Below are positions 56,158 through 64,000 of a DNA stretch of 64,000 nucleotides, piece by piece. How positions within the stretch are numbered: position 1 is the stretch's first letter; each line of letters opens with the position of its first letter. The position numbers and the translations under genes were made by a program. The stretch is taken from the NCBI RefSeq assembly GCF_009827545.1, contig NZ_WTYS01000001.1, positions 769,772 through 833,771 of the forward strand, read 5' to 3'. The DNA comes from Pontixanthobacter gangjinensis (GTDB taxonomy: Bacteria; Pseudomonadota; Alphaproteobacteria; Sphingomonadales; Sphingomonadaceae). The notes beneath the pieces were generated by a model, which saw only the letters and a program-made list of their open reading frames with translations, did no database searches and was not told the DNA's origin.

Positions 56158-57164
56158 TCTGCATCTACCTTCTTCATGCCCGATTTCGCGGGAATAAACG
56201 CGTCGATTTGCTGGCCGACGCGGAACAGGGCTTGCTGGCCCTCAACCGTCGCGGGCAATTCATACAATACCTGCAGAACGCGGACATCGACCCGCTCGGT
56301 GGCACTGTTGGTTAATGAAGTTTTGGGCACAACCAGCGGTTCGGCCCGAACGAATGCTGCCTTTACCTGGCTTTCCGCTGCACCGCGTGGAGAGACAAGC
56401 GCGGCGGCCCCCATATCGAGCCGGGTCGCTTCGGATTCGTCGATGTCGACCCGTACATAAAGCGGCCGTGTCTGTCCCATGCGGATGAACGGTGCACCGC
56501 CTCCGCCGCCTTGGTTCGAAACAAATTCGCCCGGGCGGATGTTCACCTCGAGAATTTCCCCCGACATCGGAGCGCGCACGGTTAAGCGGCTCAGTTCTGT
56601 CTGCGCGCTTCCAGCTGCGGCCTCTGCCGCTTGCAAGCGGGCACGAGCCAAGCTCAACCTGCTGCTCGCTGACGATGCGTCGCCCTCGGCGCGTATTACT
56701 TCGGATCGGCTTACGGCGGCTGAATCTTCCACACTGCGATACAGTGCCAATTGTTGTTGCGCGGTGGAAAGCGTGGTTTGCGCTTCTGCAATGGCGGCTC
56801 GAGCTTCACCAATGGCGGCCTGTGTTTCACTCAAGCGAGAGCGGATTGCGCGGTCATCTACGATGAATAGCGGTTGGCCCTTCTCGACATAATCGCCTGG
56901 CGTCACGCGAAGATCGGTTACCAGACCCGACAGGGCTGTGCCGATATCCACGATCTCGCTCGAAGGCTCAACTAGGCCCGAACCTGCCACCCGCGACGCA
57001 TCAGCAAGGGTGCCTGTGGCGCGCGGTGGCTCTTTATCAGGCTCGGTCAATTCGCGGTCGGGCACGCCGCGCCAGATGAAGATTACTGCGAAGATTAGGC
57101 CGATGACAGCAATCACCGGCAATGCCTTGCGCGAAAAGCTGAAATTTTGAGGTAGCAATGCCAT
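56154..57164 (-). CDS. HlyD-family membrane fusion protein (periplasmic adaptor)
   Basis: A 336-residue adaptor with one N-terminal membrane helix (ALPVIAVIGLIFAVIFIW), a lipoyl half (VTPGDYVEKGQPLFIVDD), a helical hairpin of about 90 residues with a long Ala/Glu-rich coiled coil, the second lipoyl half (APMSGEILEVNIRPGEFV) and a beta-barrel end. It links the inner-membrane ABC permease to the TolC-like channel. Overlaps the OMP gene. Confidence 0.9.
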   Translation of the reverse strand: MALLPQNFSFSRKALPVIAVIGLIFAVIFIWRGVPDRELTEPDKEPPRATGTLADASRVAGSGLVEPSSEIVDIGTALSGLVTDLRVTPGDYVEKGQPLFIVDDRAIRSRLSETQAAIGEARAAIAEAQTTLSTAQQQLALYRSVEDSAAVSRSEVIRAEGDASSASSRLSLARARLQAAEAAAGSAQTELSRLTVRAPMSGEILEVNIRPGEFVSNQGGGGGAPFIRMGQTRPLYVRVDIDESEATRLDMGAAALVSPRGAAESQVKAAFVRAEPLVVPKTSLTNSATERVDVRVLQVLYELPATVEGQQALFRVGQQIDAFIPAKSGMKKVDAE

Positions 57165-57178
57165 CGCGATATTCCGTT

Positions 57179-57907
57179 CTAATGGTCTTCAGGCATTTCG
57201 GTGCCGTCATGAATAATCCGGCCGTCCTCAAGCACGAGGATGCGGTCAGCGAGGTCAAAAATGCGGTTATCGTGGGTCACGATAATGACCGAGCGGTCCT
57301 CTGCGACACCCACCTCGCGCAGCAAGTCCATGACCCTGCGGCCCGATTTCGCATCAAGCGCAGCAGTCGGTTCGTCGCAAACGACAAGGCGCGGTTCGTG
57401 AACGAGCGCGCGGGCGATGGCCACCCGTTGCTGTTGCCCGCCAGAGAGCTGGTTTGGCAGCTTGTCAGCCTGATCAGCAATGTTGAGCTTTTCGAGCATC
57501 CTGATCGCCCGGTCGCGCGCTTCGTGCCGGTGCATCCCTTGTGCAATCAAAGGGACCGCCGCGTTGGATGCTGCGTCGATTGAGGGGATCAAATTATATT
57601 GTTGGAAGATAAAACCGATATTCTTCAACCGGAAATTGACCAATTCAGTATCCGACAGGCTGTAAATATCGGTCCCGAAGACTTCAACATCACCCTCGGT
57701 CGGCCACAAAATGCCGCACATTATCGAGATCATGGTGGTCTTCCCCGACCCTGATTCGCCGACCAGATAGGTCAGTTCGCCGGGGCAAACATCGAGATCG
57801 ATGCCGTGCAGCACCCGAATAGTTTGCTGACCGGCGGTAAAGTCCCGCGTGACCCCGCGTGTGCGGATTGCCGGTTCGGCCGCTTGTTTTGGTTCGGTGG
57901 CACTCAT
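57179..57907 (-). CDS. ABC exporter ATP-binding protein (DevA/MacB/LolD-type)
   Basis: A 242-residue ATPase with Walker A GESGSGKT, signature LSGGQQQRVAIAR, Walker B LVVCDEPTAALD and the switch HD in IVTHDNRIFD. It is of the MacB/LolD group that serves FtsX-like permeases. The start at ATG 57907 overlaps the permease stop by four bases. Powers the tripartite exporter. Confidence 0.9.
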   Translation of the reverse strand: MSATEPKQAAEPAIRTRGVTRDFTAGQQTIRVLHGIDLDVCPGELTYLVGESGSGKTTMISIMCGILWPTEGDVEVFGTDIYSLSDTELVNFRLKNIGFIFQQYNLIPSIDAASNAAVPLIAQGMHRHEARDRAIRMLEKLNIADQADKLPNQLSGGQQQRVAIARALVHEPRLVVCDEPTAALDAKSGRRVMDLLREVGVAEDRSVIIVTHDNRIFDLADRILVLEDGRIIHDGTEMPEDH

Positions 57908-59037
57908 CTGAACACCGCCGCCGGTTCGGTTTTCATCACGCCGCGCAGCGCGATCCACCCGGTGATTGCGATGATCAACACCATCGCAGCAAAGGAGATT
58001 AGCGGTATCTGCCAAGGGATATAGAACCCCTTGAACGTCGGATTGTTTGCAAAGGCTGAAATGAATCCGACCGTGCCCAGCACTCCGAGCGAATAGCCGA
58101 TAATGCCGACCATTCCCGCCTGCACCGCAACCATTCCCGCTATCTTGCGATTTGTAACCCCGATTGCTTTAAGCGCCCCGAATTGCTTGATGTTGTCGCG
58201 GATGAACAGGCTGAAGGTCAGTCCGACAATCGCCACCCCGACGATAAAGCCGAGCACTACAGTGATCCCGAAATTGAACGGGATGCCAGTGTTTTCAATG
58301 ATGAAATCGACCCCGTCACTGGCAAATTGATCGCGGGTACGCGCCTTCAACCCGGTCTGGGCCTCGATACGCTGGGTTAATTCGACCGGATCAACGCCGT
58401 CTGTTGCGCCAACCAGAACGAAGGTCAGCCGATTGCGGGTTCCGGGCACATATCGCAGCGCTTGGCTGTATTTGGTGTAAAGCACTACGGTGCTGGTAAA
58501 GCTGGGAATAGCATCTGCAATGCCGCGCACGACGGCGCGTTGGTCGTTAAGCTCGAGTCGTTGACCTACCGGATCTTGATTGGAAAACATCTTGGTTGCA
58601 CCGACATCATCAATGATAACCGAGTCGGGCTGTGATAAAACCGATGTGTCGCCGTCAATCATTCCCTTCGGCAGGCCGATCAGCGTTGCATCATCGACAC
58701 CAATGATTGCGACGCCTTCCAGATCTCCGTCCTTTGTGCGGACCGCGGCGTTTGCTCTAAGGTGCGGCACAGCCCAATCAACACCCGCCACACCGCGCAC
58801 TTTGTCGAGTGCAGTCGAAGGCATCGCATAAGCAAGGTCGGTGGTCCGGCTGACGGGGTCCATCACCCAAATGTCGGCGTTTGATACGTTGTATGCGCCG
58901 CTCGCGCCGCGTTCGATCAGATTGACGAAAATCGTCAATTGCTGAGTAATAAGCAGAGTCGAGAACGCGATTCCAAACAGAAGTCCGTAGAACTTCTGCC
59001 TGTCACCCGTGAGCATGCGTATGGCAATCCAGAGCAC
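57904..59037 (-). CDS. ABC exporter permease (DevC/MacB/FtsX-like)
   Basis: A 377-residue permease with an N-terminal helix, a periplasmic domain of about 215 residues and three C-terminal helices, the FtsX/MacB layout (final part GALKAIGVTNRKIAGMVAVQAGMVGIIGYSLG as a core GALKAIGVTNRKIAGMV). Resembles DevC of heterocyst glycolipid export. The start is GTG 59037 with an ACGAGG site. First gene of the operon; the divergent TetR operators lie just upstream. Confidence 0.88.
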   Translation of the reverse strand: MLWIAIRMLTGDRQKFYGLLFGIAFSTLLITQQLTIFVNLIERGASGAYNVSNADIWVMDPVSRTTDLAYAMPSTALDKVRGVAGVDWAVPHLRANAAVRTKDGDLEGVAIIGVDDATLIGLPKGMIDGDTSVLSQPDSVIIDDVGATKMFSNQDPVGQRLELNDQRAVVRGIADAIPSFTSTVVLYTKYSQALRYVPGTRNRLTFVLVGATDGVDPVELTQRIEAQTGLKARTRDQFASDGVDFIIENTGIPFNFGITVVLGFIVGVAIVGLTFSLFIRDNIKQFGALKAIGVTNRKIAGMVAVQAGMVGIIGYSLGVLGTVGFISAFANNPTFKGFYIPWQIPLISFAAMVLIIAITGWIALRGVMKTEPAAVFR

Positions 59038-59093
59038 TCGCGAACCTCGTTAAACCTTCAGGGCTTGCGTATTGGTAGCGCATGACCCATTAT

Positions 59094-59127
59094 TGAACGG
59101 TAGCGTTTAGCTGAACGGAGCCGTTCA
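59094..59127. promoter_or_regulatory. Two tandem TetR-type operators between tetR and the exporter operon
   Basis: TGAACGGAGCCGTTCA (59112-59127) is a perfect palindrome (7+2+7). An imperfect copy, TGAACGGTAGCGTTTA (59094-59109), lies 18 bases upstream on the same face. They overlap the intergenic region between the divergent regulator (start 59130) and permease (start 59037). Confidence 0.7.
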
Positions 59128-59129
59128 CT

Positions 59130-59774
59130 TTGTCAATCGATATCGAAAAGAAACTTACTCCGAAGGCCGGGGGCAAGCTAGGAAGGCCGGCGGATGAGGA
59201 AAAACGCTTGGCGATTGTCCATGCTGCGTCCGGGATGTTTTTCGATGTTGGTTTTGCGGCCACAGCAATCGAGCAAGTGGCTGCCAAAGCCGGTGTATCC
59301 AAAGTTACCGTGTACAACCATTTCGGCGACAAGCGCGGTCTGTTTGTAGCGACAGTCGAGCATCAATGTGAACAGATGCGCGATCATTTCACACTCGATA
59401 TGGAAAGTGAAGGCAATTTGCGCGAGCGGTTGCTGGCTTTGGGAATAGCGATGACAAATTTCCTCGCCCGGCCTGAGATGACTCGATTCGAACTGCGGAT
59501 TGCGGCGGAAACCGAACATGAGCCCGAAGTGGGCCGTTCGTTTCTTGATGCAGGCCCGCGGCGGATGCGGATGCAATTTTGCCTTATGCTCCAGCATGAG
59601 GTCGACCAAGGACGATTGCAGATTGATGATTTGCCGCTGGCCGCCGAGCAATTCGTTTCAATGTGTAAGGGATTTGCCGATCTGGAGCGGCGGTTTGGCG
59701 CTGCAAATGACCCCGAACGCAATCGCGAAAGGATTGAGGGCGCGGTTAACGTTTTCCTCAAAGCCTATGGCTGA
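59130..59774 (+). CDS. TetR/AcrR family transcriptional regulator
   Basis: A 214-residue repressor. The N-terminal helix-turn-helix spans residues about 25-70 (AIVHAASGMFFDVGFAATAIEQVAAKAGVSKVTVYNHFGDKRGLF, core AGVSKVTVYNHFGDKRGLF), and the C-terminal ligand domain is helical. The start is a TTG, with GGAG about nine bases before it. Likely represses itself and the divergent exporter through the tandem palindromes; inducer unknown. Confidence 0.88.
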   Translation: MSIDIEKKLTPKAGGKLGRPADEEKRLAIVHAASGMFFDVGFAATAIEQVAAKAGVSKVTVYNHFGDKRGLFVATVEHQCEQMRDHFTLDMESEGNLRERLLALGIAMTNFLARPEMTRFELRIAAETEHEPEVGRSFLDAGPRRMRMQFCLMLQHEVDQGRLQIDDLPLAAEQFVSMCKGFADLERRFGAANDPERNRERIEGAVNVFLKAYG

Positions 59775-59842
59775 CGCTGTATCTGGCGAATATCAATCAC
59801 AGTAATCGCAAAAACAAACGCGATAGATAATGCGGCGTTAGC

Positions 59843-59870
59843 TTGCCATTCACCCGTCTGCTCCTACATT
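59843..59870 (+). promoter_or_regulatory. Candidate ftsH promoter
   Basis: TTGCCA (59843-59848) and TACATT (59865-59870) are 16 bases apart, 27 bp before the ftsH start. The -35 is embedded in CTTG, the heat-shock sigma32 -35 core, so heat control is possible. Confidence 0.4.
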
Positions 59871-59896
59871 ATCGAAGTGAAAGGAATACAAGCCCG

Positions 59897-61846
59897 ATGA
59901 ACGACGAGAACGAACCGCAAACTCCAAACCCATGGGTCAAGAGCCTGGTGGTATGGGGCGGCATCTTCATGGCGCTGATCTTGGTTGTGACGATGTTCGG
60001 CAATGCCGGACAGGCTCCATCGCAGGAGATGGAATATTCCGCGTTCCGCGGCAAGGTGGCCGAGGGTACTGTCGAGAGCGTTGAAATCGCTCCTGACAAG
60101 ATCACCGGCAAGCTTAAATCGGGAGAATTGTTCACCACCATTCCCGTTGGCTCCGATACGGGACTGACTAAGCTGCTTGATGAAAGCAATGTCCGTTACT
60201 CGGGCGCTGCGGTCGAACGGATGAATCCTTTGCTGGTGATTTTGATCCAGTCGCTGCCATTTATTCTCATCCTCGGCATCGCATTTTTTGCTCTGCGACA
60301 GGTGCAAAAGGGTGGCGGCGCGGGCGGCGCGATGGGCTTCGGCAAATCGAAAGCTAAATTGCTCACCGAACGCCAAGGCAAGGTGACATTTAACGACGTT
60401 GCCGGTATCGATGAAGCCCGCGAAGAGCTGGAAGAAATTGTCGAATTTCTGAAAGACCCGCACCGCTTCTCGAAATTGGGTGGTCAAATCCCCAAAGGCG
60501 CTTTGTTGGTTGGCTCGCCCGGTACGGGGAAGACATTGCTTGCCCGTGCGATCGCTGGCGAAGCCGGTGTTCCCTTCTTCACTATTTCAGGCTCTGATTT
60601 TGTCGAAATGTTTGTCGGCGTTGGCGCGAGCCGCGTTCGCGACATGTTCGAACAGGCAAAGAAAAACGCGCCTTGTATCGTGTTTATCGATGAGATCGAC
60701 GCGGTTGGCCGCCACCGCGGCAACGGCATTGGCAATTCCAATGACGAACGCGAACAGACATTGAACCAGCTGCTGGTCGAAATGGATGGTTTTGAAGCCA
60801 ATGAAGGCATCATCATCATCGCCGCGACTAACCGCCCCGATGTGCTCGACCCTGCGCTGCTGCGTCCGGGCCGTTTCGATCGCCAAGTCGTGGTGCCAAT
60901 TCCTGACATTGATGGCCGCGAGAAAATCCTCGGCGTTCATATGAAGAAAGTGCCATTGGCACCCGATGTCAATCCACGTACGATTGCGCGAGGGACACCA
61001 GGTTTCTCAGGCGCTGATCTCGCTAACCTCGTCAATGAGGCAGCGTTGCTGGCAGCTCGCCGGAACAAGCGTCTGGTTGCGATGCAGGAATTTGAAGACG
61101 CGAAAGACAAGGTCATGATGGGCACCGAGCGGCGCTCCATGGTGATGACCGATGATGAGAAGAAGATGACTGCCTATCACGAAGCGGGTCACGCGCTGGT
61201 TTCGATTAACGAGGAAGCATCCGACCCGATTCACAAAGCGACAATCATTCCGCGCGGCCGGGCGCTTGGTATGGTGATGCGTTTGCCGGAGAGGGACAAT
61301 TATTCTTACCACCGCGATAAGATGCACGCGAACCTAGCAGTTGCGATGGGCGGCCGTGTGGCTGAGGAGATTATCTTCGGTCATAGCAAAGTCTCGAGCG
61401 GTGCGTCTTCGGACATCCAATATGCGACCGATCTAGCGCGCAATATGGTGACCAAATGGGGTATGTCGGACAAGCTTGGCCCGCTTCAATATGAGGCCAG
61501 CCAAGAAGGCTATCTGGGTATGGGTTCGACTCAGCGCACAATGGCCGGAGCCGAGACCAACAAGTTGATTGATGCCGAAATCAAATCGTTGGTTGAAGGC
61601 GGTCTGAAACGCGCTGAGGACATCCTCAAGTCTCAGGAAGACAAGCTGCATTTGCTGGCTCAAGCGATGCTGGAGTTTGAAACGCTATCTGGTGACGAGA
61701 TTGACCAGCTGATGGAGAAGGGCTCCTTTGAACGCAGCGACAAACCCAAGGGATCTGGGGCGATTAAAGCAATTGCTGGCTCGTCAATTCCCAAAGCGGG
61801 TAAGAAGTTTGGCGGATCAGGGGATAGCGCACCGGAAGGGGCGTAA
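59897..61846 (+). CDS. ftsH: ATP-dependent zinc metalloprotease FtsH
   Basis: A 649-residue membrane AAA+ protease for quality control. Two membrane helices flank a small periplasmic domain (residues about 16-115), then an AAA+ module with Walker A GSPGTGKT, Walker [10 protein letters not shown] and [23 protein letters not shown], and the zinc site in [10 protein letters not shown]. The start is ATG 59897 with AAGGA upstream; a TTG-extended frame upstream is unsupported. tilS, often adjacent, is absent. Confidence 0.96.
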   Translation: MNDENEPQTPNPWVKSLVVWGGIFMALILVVTMFGNAGQAPSQEMEYSAFRGKVAEGTVESVEIAPDKITGKLKSGELFTTIPVGSDTGLTKLLDESNVRYSGAAVERMNPLLVILIQSLPFILILGIAFFALRQVQKGGGAGGAMGFGKSKAKLLTERQGKVTFNDVAGIDEAREELEEIVEFLKDPHRFSKLGGQIPKGALLVGSPGTGKTLLARAIAGEAGVPFFTISGSDFVEMFVGVGASRVRDMFEQAKKNAPCIVFIDEIDAVGRHRGNGIGNSNDEREQTLNQLLVEMDGFEANEGIIIIAATNRPDVLDPALLRPGRFDRQVVVPIPDIDGREKILGVHMKKVPLAPDVNPRTIARGTPGFSGADLANLVNEAALLAARRNKRLVAMQEFEDAKDKVMMGTERRSMVMTDDEKKMTAYHEAGHALVSINEEASDPIHKATIIPRGRALGMVMRLPERDNYSYHRDKMHANLAVAMGGRVAEEIIFGHSKVSSGASSDIQYATDLARNMVTKWGMSDKLGPLQYEASQEGYLGMGSTQRTMAGAETNKLIDAEIKSLVEGGLKRAEDILKSQEDKLHLLAQAMLEFETLSGDEIDQLMEKGSFERSDKPKGSGAIKAIAGSSIPKAGKKFGGSGDSAPEGA

Positions 61847-61871
61847 TCTCAGTCAATCCTGATGGTAGATT

Positions 61872-61913
61872 AAAAAAAGGGGCTCGCCGACCAATTCGGC
61901 GAGCCCCTTTTTT
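61872..61913. terminator. Bidirectional rho-independent terminator after ftsH
   Basis: A perfect 12-bp stem (GGGGCTCGCCGA / TCGGCGAGCCCC) with a five-base loop is flanked by A7 on the left and T6 on the right. It ends ftsH and the convergent DUF3667 gene. Confidence 0.95.
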
Positions 61914-63084
61914 ATCCAGAAATCACAATGCCGATCATGATCAATGCGAACAGTGCCATCGATAACCAGATGAACATGCTCAGCACCAGCATTCGCCACA
62001 AGGCGCCAAACCGGCTCAAATCATAAGCCCCGCGAAGCGAGCGGTAGAGATGAAAAGGCGCATAGAGCGCCGGAATGGCCACCAAGGGCACAATTTCCAG
62101 AGCAATGCCGAATGACATTATCACCGCAAGCATCGTCATAAAGCTGATCGAATAGGTCACAAAAACGGTGTGATCATACATCTTGAACCGGCGGCTAAAC
62201 GGAAACAAGATCCACATAAACGGCAAGCTCAACGGGATCAGCAACCAGCTCAATTTATACACGTTGGTCTGCAATTTATAGAGCAGCAGCGTCGGGTTTT
62301 CCTTCAGCTTTGTCCATGAAGCTTCAATCCAATTCTCCGCTTCGTCTGCGGGGCCAGCATCCTGTGCGGTGCCTTCAGTGTTCGCTTCAGGTGCTGGTTG
62401 GGCAGCCTCGATCTGCCGGTCATCGGGGCCTAGGCCAATCTTAATCGGTCCGCCGGGCCTTTCTGTAATCTTGCCCTGCTCCAGAACCGCAACAAGCAAA
62501 TCACGTTGCTGCTGTTCTTCGGTTATCTTCCCGCGGATGACCGCCGCTTCTTCGGCCGTCACATCGTCCGCGACAAGATCCCGGCCAAGCTTCGCCAAGC
62601 GATCGTCAGCACGCTCGATTCTCGCGCCAATCTCTTCAGCGGTTGCGGGGTCGATTTCCGGTTCAATATTTCCGAAACCGCCGGACACGCTGAAGATCGC
62701 GAAGCTGACAAATACGGTGAACAAAAACAGCGCGATCGGGCTGAGATATTTCGCCCGTTTACCGTCGATATATTCGCGCATAACAATGCCAGGGCGCCAG
62801 ATTAGCAATGGCATTGTGCGCCAGAACTTGCCTTCAAAATGCAGCACACCGTGCACCAGATCGTGCAGAAACCCTTTCAGAGTGCGGTGAACATGCGCCC
62901 TTTGCCCGCAAGCGTAACAATGCGCCCCCATCAGCGGCGTTCCGCAATTCAGACAAGCTTGTTCGTGTGTATGACTCTGGTCCTGGCTGCTGCTGCCGGT
63001 TCCGGGCTCGGCCACATGCGCGATGGCCGCGCCTTGCGCTGCCTCCCCGATGGCTCCTGAAATCTCGCCTATGTCCCCGCTCAT
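61912..63084 (-). CDS. DUF3667 domain membrane protein with N-terminal zinc ribbon
   Basis: A 390-residue protein. The N-terminal CLNCGTPLMGAHCYACGQ (two CxxC pairs, zinc ribbon) is followed by RTLKGFLHDLVHGVLHFEGKFWRT, the DUF3667 start, four to five C-terminal helices and a central charged coiled-coil segment (residues about 165-250). DUF3667 function is unknown. It shares the bidirectional terminator with ftsH. Confidence 0.9.
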   Translation of the reverse strand: MSGDIGEISGAIGEAAQGAAIAHVAEPGTGSSSQDQSHTHEQACLNCGTPLMGAHCYACGQRAHVHRTLKGFLHDLVHGVLHFEGKFWRTMPLLIWRPGIVMREYIDGKRAKYLSPIALFLFTVFVSFAIFSVSGGFGNIEPEIDPATAEEIGARIERADDRLAKLGRDLVADDVTAEEAAVIRGKITEEQQQRDLLVAVLEQGKITERPGGPIKIGLGPDDRQIEAAQPAPEANTEGTAQDAGPADEAENWIEASWTKLKENPTLLLYKLQTNVYKLSWLLIPLSLPFMWILFPFSRRFKMYDHTVFVTYSISFMTMLAVIMSFGIALEIVPLVAIPALYAPFHLYRSLRGAYDLSRFGALWRMLVLSMFIWLSMALFALIMIGIVISG

Positions 63085-63135
63085 GCCATAGCTTCTAATG
63101 CAGCAAGCCTATCAGCGCTAGAGTGCCGTGATTTT

Positions 63136-63873
63136 CTAGGCTTCAAAGGTGGCAGTCTTCGCCTCAATTGCGGCCCATAATTTGCCTATTCCCTTGGCGG
63201 CTGAACAACTTGTTGCGAAATCGCCAACTGGCTTTTGCCTTACAGCACATTGTTCCATCGCGCTGGCCAAGGGTATCACCGGCCAGTCCGGGGCAGCTTC
63301 GCGCGCCTCGCGGTGTAGAGTGCGGCGCATGTCGATCATTGAAAGAACTGGCAGAATTGGCGGGTGCCGGTGGCCGGATGCCTTAATCTCTTTGGCGACG
63401 CGCTGGAATGCGCGGGTCGACAGTGGCGATGGCGGTAGTGGTACGATCACGATATCAGATGCCTGCAATATCTGACGGCTCTGTTCGTTGACTGCAGGAG
63501 GGCAATCGAGAATAATCCGTTCGTATTTTCGGCTGAGTGCATTGGTGATCCGCCCGACATGCTTGCGACGTCCCGGACGTGACAGCAAGGCTTCAATCGA
63601 ACGCAGACTCTCATCGGCAGGCAGAACCGTTAGATTGGGGTAAGCGCTCTTCACAAGATGCTTTTCAGGGTCCGGCGCGATCCCGAACATTGCCTCTGCA
63701 CGCAGTCTGGGATCGGGCTCTATGCCGAGCAAATACCCCGCGCCGTTGGCAGCATCCAAATCCCACAAGACCGTCGATCGATAGGATTGCATGGCCGAAC
63801 ACCATGCAAGATTGGCCGCTAGCGTGGTTTTGCCCACACCGCCTTTCACGCTGTAAATCGCGATTACTGCCAC
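63136..63873 (-). CDS. ParA family ATPase (orphan)
   Basis: A 245-residue deviant Walker A ATPase. IYSVKGGVGKTTLAANLA carries the deviant lysine, RIILDCPPAV the Walker B-type Asp and VLSMIDMRR the later motif. No ParB gene is adjacent and no parS-like repeats are seen nearby, so chromosome or plasmid partition is not implied; it could position another cargo. The start is GTG 63873. Bordered by a bidirectional terminator. Confidence 0.85.
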   Translation of the reverse strand: MAVIAIYSVKGGVGKTTLAANLAWCSAMQSYRSTVLWDLDAANGAGYLLGIEPDPRLRAEAMFGIAPDPEKHLVKSAYPNLTVLPADESLRSIEALLSRPGRRKHVGRITNALSRKYERIILDCPPAVNEQSRQILQASDIVIVPLPPSPLSTRAFQRVAKEIKASGHRHPPILPVLSMIDMRRTLHREAREAAPDWPVIPLASAMEQCAVRQKPVGDFATSCSAAKGIGKLWAAIEAKTATFEA

Positions 63874-63910
63874 TAGCCTTGCGCCCCGTTATATTTTCGC
63901 AGACCCGAAT

Positions 63911-63949
63911 ACAAAAAGGGCCACCCCGTCAAGGAGTGGCCCTTTTTGT
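63911..63949. terminator. Bidirectional rho-independent terminator
   Basis: ACAAAAAGGGCCAC (63911-63924) pairs perfectly with GTGGCCCTTTTTGT (63936-63949), with A5 and T5 on the two flanks. It separates the parA gene from the gene running in from the right edge. Confidence 0.9.
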
Positions 63950-63980
63950 ATCCCGTGCAGGGACAGTTCTTATAATACGG

Positions 63981-64000
63981 TCAGCCTTCGTAATCGGAAC
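63981..64000 (-). CDS. Possible 3' end of a minus-strand gene cut by the window edge
   Basis: A minus-strand frame reads S-D-Y-E-G and then TGA, directly before the bidirectional terminator. With five codons visible, only the terminator position supports it. Product unknown. Confidence 0.25.

Noticed and set aside
61872-61913. Inverted repeat after ftsH as an IS end or attachment site
   Set aside because: Flanking A and T tracts and position between convergent genes make it a standard bidirectional terminator.
63946-63976. TATAAT at 63971-63976 with TTGTAT upstream as a plus-strand promoter
   Set aside because: Spacer of 19 bases is too long and the -35 part lies inside the terminator stem.

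Overview
The window looks like chromosomal DNA of an alphaproteobacterium, most likely order Sphingomonadales (Erythrobacteraceae-like). This is a judgement from protein style, the moderately high GC content, and the mix of TonB receptor, NodT-type outer membrane lipoprotein, DUF3667, DUF924 and saccharopine-dehydrogenase-like enoyl reductase genes; no database search was possible. No CRISPR array, IS element, prophage or integrase was found. It reads mainly as core genome, with accessory patches around 26.8-31.7 kb, 33-36 kb and 50-59 kb.

Layout. 0-9 kb: a BaiN-like flavoprotein, an AI-2E transporter, an M50-type membrane protease one base from gyrB (all minus strand), then sdaA and an acyl-CoA synthetase. 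8.9-9.2 kb: a highly structured noncoding stretch that may encode a minus-strand small RNA with C-rich loops. 9.3-18 kb: guaA, two HhH-GPD iron-sulfur DNA repair enzymes flanking an SDR, a nitronate monooxygenase, DUF924, a tandem pair of small secreted paralogues, and tldD. 18-24 kb: an orphan ABC ATPase, a quinol-monooxygenase-like protein, nadB, a VIT-family protein, an ECF sigma factor with a small membrane partner, and a hydrolase. 24-31 kb: class I ribonucleotide reductase, with nrdA and nrdB split by a 2.2-kb insert (an amber-interrupted membrane gene, a small lipoprotein and a GGDEF protein).

31-41 kb: small lipoproteins, a sulfotransferase, two staphylococcal-nuclease-like proteins, argB, yggT-folD, marC, and a proteostasis pair (CnoX-like thioredoxin/TPR protein and a LON-domain protein). 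41-47 kb: tRNA-Gly(GCC), a periplasmic alpha-carbonic anhydrase, a TonB receptor with a His/acid-rich loop behind a Zur-like palindrome, and dcd. 47-54 kb: putA, a MaoC hydratase, then a tightly overlapping DUF3604 / parvulin / HupE-UreJ operon that is the best candidate for an undescribed envelope system. 54-64 kb: a four-gene tripartite ABC exporter with a divergent TetR regulator and two tandem palindromic operators, then ftsH, a DUF3667 protein and a ParA-type ATPase, with strong bidirectional terminators.

Themes: nucleotide supply (gyrB, guaA, nrdA/nrdB, dcd, folD), envelope proteostasis (ftsH, cnoX, parvulin) and export are all represented. Several genes carry short tandem duplications at or near their 3' ends. 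Start codons were adjusted by ribosome-binding sites and domain boundaries, and TTG and GTG starts are fairly common here.
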